Assembly: GCF_007785815.1 (NCBI RefSeq)
Contig: NZ_VNIM01000038.1
Location: forward strand, 1 to 38,916
Length of the DNA stretch: 38,916 nucleotides
Reading direction: 5' to 3'
DNA from: Alterirhizorhabdus solaris
GTDB taxonomy: Bacteria; Pseudomonadota; Alphaproteobacteria; Sphingomonadales; Sphingomonadaceae
Shown: positions 34,302 to 38,916 of the stretch, one piece after another
How positions within the stretch are numbered: position 1 is the stretch's first letter
How the letters are laid out: each line of letters begins with the position of its first letter
Notes under the pieces: model-generated
What the model was told of the DNA's origin: nothing
What the model saw: the letters and a program-made list of their open reading frames with translations, nothing else
Database searches by the model: none
Made by a program: the position numbers and the translations under genes

Positions 34302-36590
34302 ATGCCCCAGACACCCCAGGGGACGGCAACGTCCGCCGCCCGCGAGATCCTCACCCGCCTCCACGACGTGATGGCCGCGCGCACCAACGCGCAGGCCAAG
34401 CTCAACCAGGTCGTGCAGATCATCGGCGAGGCGATGCACAGCGAGGTGTGCTCGATCTACCTCCTGCGCGACGGCGTGCTGGAGCTGTACGCCACGCGCG
34501 GGCTGCGACAGGAATCGGTGCACGTCACCAAGCTGGCGCTGGGCGAGGGGCTGGTCGGCAAGATCGCCGAGCAGGTCGAGACGCTCAATCTGGACGAGGC
34601 CACCAGCCACCCCGACTTCGCCTACAAGCCGGAGACGGGCGAGGAACTGTACCACAGCTTCGCCGGCGTGCCGATCGTGCGGCGCGAGCAGGCGGTGGGC
34701 GTGCTGGCCGTGCAGCACGAGGCCTCGCGCCGCTATGCCGGGATCGAGATCGAGGCGTTGCAGACGGTGGCGATGGTGCTGGCCGAGCTGATCGCCGGCG
34801 CCGGCCTGATCGACGATGCGGCCAGCCGCTCCGCCAGCCGCGATCAGGGCGCCGTGCGCCTCACCGGGCTGAAACTGGTCGAGGGCATGGGGCGCGGCCA
34901 TGTCGTGTTCCACCAGCCGCGTATCCACATCGAACACACCGTGGCCGAGGACACCGAGGCCGAGCGTCACCGCGTCTATGCCGCCTTCCGCCAGATGCGC
35001 GAGCAGATCGAGCGGATGACCAGCCAGGCCGAGTTCGGCGTGGCGGGCGAGCATCAGGACGTGCTCAACACCTACAAGATGTTCGCCTACGACGAAGGCT
35101 GGGGCCGGCGGATCAACGAGGCGATCGACAGTGGCCTCACCGCCGAGGCGGCGATCGAGCGGGTGCAGCAGCGCACGCGGATGCGGATGCGCGAGATCAG
35201 CGATCCGCTGCTGGCGGACCGGATGCACGATCTTGAGGACCTGTCGAACCGGCTGCTGCGGATCGTCTCCGGCCAGCTGGGCACGGCGGCGCAACTGGGG
35301 CTGCGGCAGGATTCGATCCTGATCGCGCGCAACCTCGGCCCGGCCGAACTGCTCGAATATGACAAGCGACGGCTAAAGGGCGTGGTGCTGGAGGAAGGCT
35401 CGCTCACCGCCCACGTCACCATCGTGGCGCGCGCCATGGGCGTGCCGGTGGTCGGCCGCGTGCGATCGATCCGGCGGATGGTGGCGGAGGGCGATTTCCT
35501 GCTGCTCGACGGCAATCAGGCGAGCGTCTTCGTGCGCCCCACGCCGCTGATGGAGGATGCGTTCGACGCCAAGCTGGTCGTGACGCAGAAACGCCGCGCC
35601 GAGTTCGCCGCGATGCGCGACCTGCCGCCGTGCAGCAAGGACGCCAAGCGCATCACGCTGATGGTAAACGCCGGCCTGCGCGACGACGTGGCCGCCTTGG
35701 ACGTGACCGGGGCGGACGGGATCGGCCTGTTCCGCACCGAGTTCCAGTTTCTCGTCTCGGCCACCCTGCCCCGCCGCGAAACCCAGCAGCGGCTGTATCG
35801 CGACGTGCTCGAATCCGCCGGCGACCGGCCCGTGATCTTCCGCACGGTCGATATCGGTGGCGACAAGGCGCTGCCCTACATGAAGGGCGGCGACGACGAG
35901 GATCGCGAGGAGAACCCGGCGATGGGCTGGCGCGCGATCCGCCTCGCGCTCGATCGCGATGCACTGATGAAGGCGCAGGCGCGCGCGCTGATCGAGGCGG
36001 CCGCCGGCCGCACGCTCAACGTGATGTTCCCGATGGTGTCCGAGCCGTGGGAGTTCGATCAGGCGCAGGCGCTGTTCGAGGCGCAGCGCGCGTGGGTCGC
36101 CGGGCGCAACCGGGCGGTGCCGCACGCGATCCGCTACGGCACCATGCTGGAGGTGCCGGCACTGGCCGAGATGCTGGACGTGCTGCTGCCGAAACTTGAT
36201 TTCCTGTCGATCGGCACGAACGACCTGACGCAATTCCTGTTCGCCGCCGATCGCGCGCACCCCAAGCTGGCCGAACGCTACGACTGGCTCTCCCCCGCCA
36301 TCCTGCGATTCCTCGCCCGCGTGGCGAAGCAGACGATCGCGGCGGGGGTGCAGATCGGGGGGTGCGGCGAGATGGGCGGACGGACGCTGGAGGCGATGGC
36401 GCTGATCGGCCTCGGAATCGAGCGCCTGTCGATCACCCCGGCGGCGATCGGCCCGGTCAAGGCGATGATCCGCTCGCTCGATGTCGCGGCGCTACGTGCG
36501 GAGATGCCGGCATGGCTCGCCAGCGGCACGCACGACATGCGCGGCGTGTTGAGCGGCTGGGCCGCCGAACAGGGCGTCAACATTGCCTGA
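34302..36590 (+). CDS. ptsP: Phosphoenolpyruvate-protein phosphotransferase of the nitrogen PTS (EI-Ntr) with GAF domain
   Basis: A 762-residue cytosolic enzyme. Residues about 15-170 form a GAF sensor domain (MHSEVCSIYLLRDGVLELYA, HSFAGVPIVRREQAVGVLAV), followed by the EI N-terminal fold. The swivelling phospho-histidine domain has GSLTAHVTIVARAMGVPVVG with His371, and the C-terminal PEP barrel has GADGIGLFRTEFQFL, SIGTNDLTQF and GGCGEMGG with Cys688. It transfers phosphate from PEP to NPr and on to EIIA-Ntr, signalling nitrogen or carbon state; in other bacteria the GAF domain senses glutamine. It follows the nitronate monooxygenase gene by 13 bp. The rest of the PTS-Ntr (ptsN, ptsO) is not in the window. 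Confidence 0.95.
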   Translation: MPQTPQGTATSAAREILTRLHDVMAARTNAQAKLNQVVQIIGEAMHSEVCSIYLLRDGVLELYATRGLRQESVHVTKLALGEGLVGKIAEQVETLNLDEATSHPDFAYKPETGEELYHSFAGVPIVRREQAVGVLAVQHEASRRYAGIEIEALQTVAMVLAELIAGAGLIDDAASRSASRDQGAVRLTGLKLVEGMGRGHVVFHQPRIHIEHTVAEDTEAERHRVYAAFRQMREQIERMTSQAEFGVAGEHQDVLNTYKMFAYDEGWGRRINEAIDSGLTAEAAIERVQQRTRMRMREISDPLLADRMHDLEDLSNRLLRIVSGQLGTAAQLGLRQDSILIARNLGPAELLEYDKRRLKGVVLEEGSLTAHVTIVARAMGVPVVGRVRSIRRMVAEGDFLLLDGNQASVFVRPTPLMEDAFDAKLVVTQKRRAEFAAMRDLPPCSKDAKRITLMVNAGLRDDVAALDVTGADGIGLFRTEFQFLVSATLPRRETQQRLYRDVLESAGDRPVIFRTVDIGGDKALPYMKGGDDEDREENPAMGWRAIRLALDRDALMKAQARALIEAAAGRTLNVMFPMVSEPWEFDQAQALFEAQRAWVAGRNRAVPHAIRYGTMLEVPALAEMLDVLLPKLDFLSIGTNDLTQFLFAADRAHPKLAERYDWLSPAILRFLARVAKQTIAAGVQIGGCGEMGGRTLEAMALIGLGIERLSITPAAIGPVKAMIRSLDVAALRAEMPAWLASGTHDMRGVLSGWAAEQGVNIA

Positions 36591-36817
36591 CGGCCGGCAT
36601 TTGCCGAGTGTTATCCACGATTAATATCACATTCGTCATATGACGTAAGAACGATCCGGCGACATGTCGGTTGGTCCTCCGGTCGATCGGTAGCATGCGC
36701 ATATGCAGCGAGGCTGGCCTCTTTCGTTTCGGAAGGGAGGGTGCGTTTCGCGGAAATCGGGGGCGCACCCTCGACCTTGCCGTTGGCAACGTGCCGCACG
36801 CGCGCCATAGCGCGGCG
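36591..36817. other. Structured intergenic stretch between ptsP and the VanZ-like gene
   Basis: A gap of 227 bp. It begins with a locally AT-rich part that may hold a promoter (TTGCCG at 36601, TAATAT at 36622, 15-base spacer) and a perfect 12-bp palindrome CGTCATATGACG (36634-36645). Further on GAGGGTGCG (36737-36745) pairs perfectly with CGCACCCTC (36764-36772), with TTTC-GCG-GAAA nested in the loop. A second hairpin follows, TTGCC-GTT-GGCAA (36777-36789). No T-tract is present. The hairpins could form a leader RNA 29 bp before the VanZ-like start. Confidence 0.45.
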
Positions 36818-37192
36818 ATGAGCGAAACCTCCGCCCCCCGCCTCCGCATCGTGGCCCTCGCGGCCTTCTACGGCGCGATGCTGTTCGCGGTGGTGATGGC
36901 GACGCTGCCGCACCCGCCGGCGGTGCCCGGCGACCCGGTGGACAAGGTGCAGCACATCGCCGCGTTTAGCGTGATGGCGCTGCTGGCGGCGCTCGCCTAC
37001 CCCCACGCCCGGCTGGCGCGGATCGTCGAGCGGCTGTCGTTTCTCGGCGCGATGATCGAGCTGGTCCAGTCGATCCCCGCGCTGCATCGCGATTGCGACA
37101 TCATGGACTGGGTGGCCGATACCGCCGCCGTAGTGGTCGTGCTGCTGCTCGTGGCGCTGGCGCGGCGCCTGCGCGGCCCGTCGCGCGCCTAG
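36818..37192 (+). CDS. VanZ-like family small membrane protein
   Basis: A 124-residue inner-membrane protein with three or four hydrophobic segments (IVALAAFYGAMLFAVVMATL; AAFSVMALLAALAYP; TAAVVVVLLLVAL). The VanZ-like features are DKVQHIAAF after the first segment and DIMDWVADTAAV before the last. I start it at MSETSAPRLR because the first membrane segment follows directly; the frame could extend back to 36671, but that leader is through the hairpin region and shows no protein features. VanZ relatives have been linked to teicoplanin resistance, but most, like this one, have no known role. Its stop shares the bases CTAG with the convergent TonB receptor gene. Confidence 0.75.
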   Translation: MSETSAPRLRIVALAAFYGAMLFAVVMATLPHPPAVPGDPVDKVQHIAAFSVMALLAALAYPHARLARIVERLSFLGAMIELVQSIPALHRDCDIMDWVADTAAVVVVLLLVALARRLRGPSRA

Positions 37193-38916
37193 TTCAGCCG
37201 TACGCCGATCCACAGGGTGCGCGGCGTGCCGAGGTCGATCGACCCGCCCTGGTTGCGCGTCACGACCGTCTCGTCGAAGATGTTCTCCGCCCGGCCGACG
37301 ATGGCGAGGCGGCGGGTGATGCCGATGCGGGCGACAGCATCGACCGTCAGTGCATCCGGCAGCACGTCCGTCTCGCGATCGTCCTCATATTGCCGGCCGA
37401 CGTAGCGGACCGTGCCCGACAGGAGCCAGTTGTCCGCCGGTTTCCAGCCGAGCGTGGCGCTGGCGGCATGGCGCGGGCTTTGCGCGGGGGTGAAGCCGTC
37501 CAGCCCCGCCGACGCGCCCGATCCGCGCACCGTGGCATCGCTGAACGCATAGGAGGCGTCGAGCGACACCGCGCCCCGCGCAAGGCCCGCCGTTACCTCG
37601 ATCCCGCGCGCGACCACCGCATTCACGTTGCGGCGCTGGCGCAGGTTGGGGCCGATGGTGACGTTGGCGATCGCATCGCGCAGCCGGTTGTGAAAGGCGG
37701 TGACGGCGATCGTCACCCCGGCGGCGGGGGTGAGGTCGATCCCCGCCTCCACGCCGCGCAGTTTCTCCAGCCCCAGATCGGCGTTGGCCTGCGTGGTGAC
37801 GGGGAAGACGACGAACGGGCGATACAGCTCGTTCAGCGTCGGCAGGCGGAAGCCGGTATAGCCTGCCGCCCGCACCGCGATCGCCCCGTTCACGCGAAAC
37901 AGCGCGCCCGCCCGCCCGGTGGTGGCGACCCCGTTCCGGTCGGCGAAGGCGCGGTTGCTGGTGAGCGTGCCGGCATTGTCGCGCTCGCGAAAGAAGCCAT
38001 CGGTGATCGTCCAGCGATCCCCGCGCACGCCGCCGGTCAGCACCAGCCGGCCTATCGTCCAGTCGTCCTCCACGAACAGGCCGGTGGTGGTGGTCCGCCC
38101 GCCGGCGTTGCGACGGGTGGTAACGCGGCCGGTGGCGGCATAGGCATCCTCGAACAGCTCGCCCTCGCCGATCCGCGTATCCACGCCGAGGCGCAGCACA
38201 TGATCCGCCCCTACCGGCGGACGCAGCTCGATCTTGCCGCCGAGGCCGGTGGAGGGGGTGTTACGCTGGTCCAGCGTCAGGCGGAACGTGGTGGCGCTGA
38301 CGACCTTGTTGGCGAAGTTGCGCGCCTGCACATAGGCCAGCGCATCCACCTGCCAGCCACCGCGCCGCACCAGCCGGATGCTCGCATCCTGCCCTTCGGA
38401 CGCGCTGTCCGCCCCGCGAAAGCGCAGCGTGCGGCGGTCGTCGAACAGCAGCGCGCGAAACTGAAGTTCGGTCTGCGCGTCGATCGGCGCCACGGTACGC
38501 AGCCCGGCCGACCAGTCGCGATAGCGCGCCCGTGCGGTCGCCGCCACGCGCTGGCCGGGCGGCGTGGTGAAGAAGCCGTCGCCCCGCTCGAACCGGCCCG
38601 ACAGCGTGGCATAGCCGCCACCCAGATCGGGCGAGACAGACCCCGACACGCTCGTCGCATCGCGGCTGCCATAGAAGGCGCTGCCGGCATAGGCGGGCAC
38701 GGGGGAGATGGTGCCCGCCACCCTCGCCGAGCCGCCCGCCCATGCCCGCAGCGCCTTCGCTGGCACCCGCGATGGCGCCGGGGCGTCGGGGTCTGTCTCC
38801 CCCGGGCTGGGTGGGGGGTATGGCACGGGGTTGGGGCGGTTGGAGCCGGGGGGCGGGGTGCTCACCACGCCGCCCGGCCCGCGCGGGGCGGCGACCGTAG
38901 CGGCGCGGCTTGGCGT
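37189..38916 (-). CDS. TonB-dependent outer-membrane receptor, 5' end outside window
   Basis: The visible 575 residues are mainly the 22-stranded barrel of a TonB-dependent receptor, which imports siderophores, vitamin B12 or other large substrates. Barrel features are the alternating-strand stretches, GYTGFRLPTLNELYRPF (the conserved FRxPT/NELY block), LGLEKLRGVEAGID, RRNVNAVVARGIEV and the C-terminal VGRAENIFDETV. The last residue is Asn (WIGVRLN) rather than the usual aromatic. The frame is open through the right edge; the signal peptide, TonB box and most of the plug lie beyond it. A Pro-rich run near 38775-38865 (VSTPPPGSNRPNPVPYPPPS) is unusual for the plug-barrel junction. Substrate not assignable. 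Confidence 0.85.
   Translation of the reverse strand, partial: TPSRAATVAAPRGPGGVVSTPPPGSNRPNPVPYPPPSPGETDPDAPAPSRVPAKALRAWAGGSARVAGTISPVPAYAGSAFYGSRDATSVSGSVSPDLGGGYATLSGRFERGDGFFTTPPGQRVAATARARYRDWSAGLRTVAPIDAQTELQFRALLFDDRRTLRFRGADSASEGQDASIRLVRRGGWQVDALAYVQARNFANKVVSATTFRLTLDQRNTPSTGLGGKIELRPPVGADHVLRLGVDTRIGEGELFEDAYAATGRVTTRRNAGGRTTTTGLFVEDDWTIGRLVLTGGVRGDRWTITDGFFRERDNAGTLTSNRAFADRNGVATTGRAGALFRVNGAIAVRAAGYTGFRLPTLNELYRPFVVFPVTTQANADLGLEKLRGVEAGIDLTPAAGVTIAVTAFHNRLRDAIANVTIGPNLRQRRNVNAVVARGIEVTAGLARGAVSLDASYAFSDATVRGSGASAGLDGFTPAQSPRHAASATLGWKPADNWLLSGTVRYVGRQYEDDRETDVLPDALTVDAVARIGITRRLAIVGRAENIFDETVVTRNQGGSIDLGTPRTLWIGVRLN

Noticed and set aside
36611-36619. DnaA-box-like TTATCCACG in the ptsP-vanZ gap
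   Set aside because: It is a single copy with one mismatch, without further boxes or origin genes nearby, so it does not support an origin or titration site.
36671-36817. N-terminal extension of the VanZ-like gene
   Set aside because: The extra 49 residues cover the hairpin region and have no hydrophobic or conserved pattern. The ATG at 36818 sits directly before the first membrane segment.

Overview
The window is a stretch of very GC-rich chromosome from an alphaproteobacterium, most probably a sphingomonad (Sphingomonas or a close relative). This rests on family-level recognition: two periplasmic PQQ dehydrogenases with fused cytochrome c, a TonB-dependent receptor, a LacI-controlled xylose cluster with Caulobacter-like operators, a lysC-ptsP neighbourhood and a complex I NDUFA9-like NAD-binding protein. 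Coding density is high, with many stop/start overlaps of the ATGA or GTGA type. No CRISPR array, rRNA or intact mobile element was seen.

Positions 1-10.9 kb hold an accessory catabolic cluster of two convergent arms. The plus arm encodes a CaiB/BaiF CoA-transferase (cut by the left edge), an LLM-type flavin oxidoreductase and a SnoaL/NTF2-fold protein. The minus arm is one tightly coupled unit: two tandem PQQ dehydrogenase-cytochrome c proteins, a hydratase/3-hydroxyacyl-CoA dehydrogenase, a thiolase-fold protein and a DUF35 protein. The thiolase-fold protein lacks the thiolase cysteine and has two tyrosines 50 residues apart, as in Ltp2-type retro-aldolases, and its DUF35 partner has lost all zinc cysteines. 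My reading is an uncharacterised pathway: periplasmic alcohol oxidation, CoA activation, hydration and dehydrogenation, then aldol-type side-chain removal. The substrate is unknown; branched terpenoid- or steroid-like side chains are a guess.

Positions 11.3-20.6 kb are a xylose/xylan utilisation locus: xylB-xylA on the minus strand, and divergently a LacI-family regulator, an MFS sugar symporter, an aldose 1-epimerase and a secreted GH3 beta-xylosidase. Two GGTAGCGCT-type operators lie in front of xylB and of the transporter. Xylosides are cut outside the cytoplasm, xylose is imported, mutarotated, isomerised and phosphorylated, with the repressor as sensor.

Positions 20.6-21.7 kb are a small scar: strong hairpins, the C-terminal remnant of a large serine recombinase, and tRNA-Leu(CAG). 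The remnant's reading frame runs antisense into the tRNA gene, marking an old integration site.

Positions 21.7-36.6 kb are mostly core genes: NDUFA9-like protein, uppP, gltD-gltB with a clear terminator, a glutathione S-transferase, ubiG overlapped by a PIN-domain gene on the minus strand, and divergently lysC, a nitronate monooxygenase-like gene and ptsP (EI-Ntr). From 36.6 kb to the right edge lie a structured 227-bp intergenic stretch, a VanZ-like membrane protein and a TonB-dependent receptor whose 5' end is outside the window.
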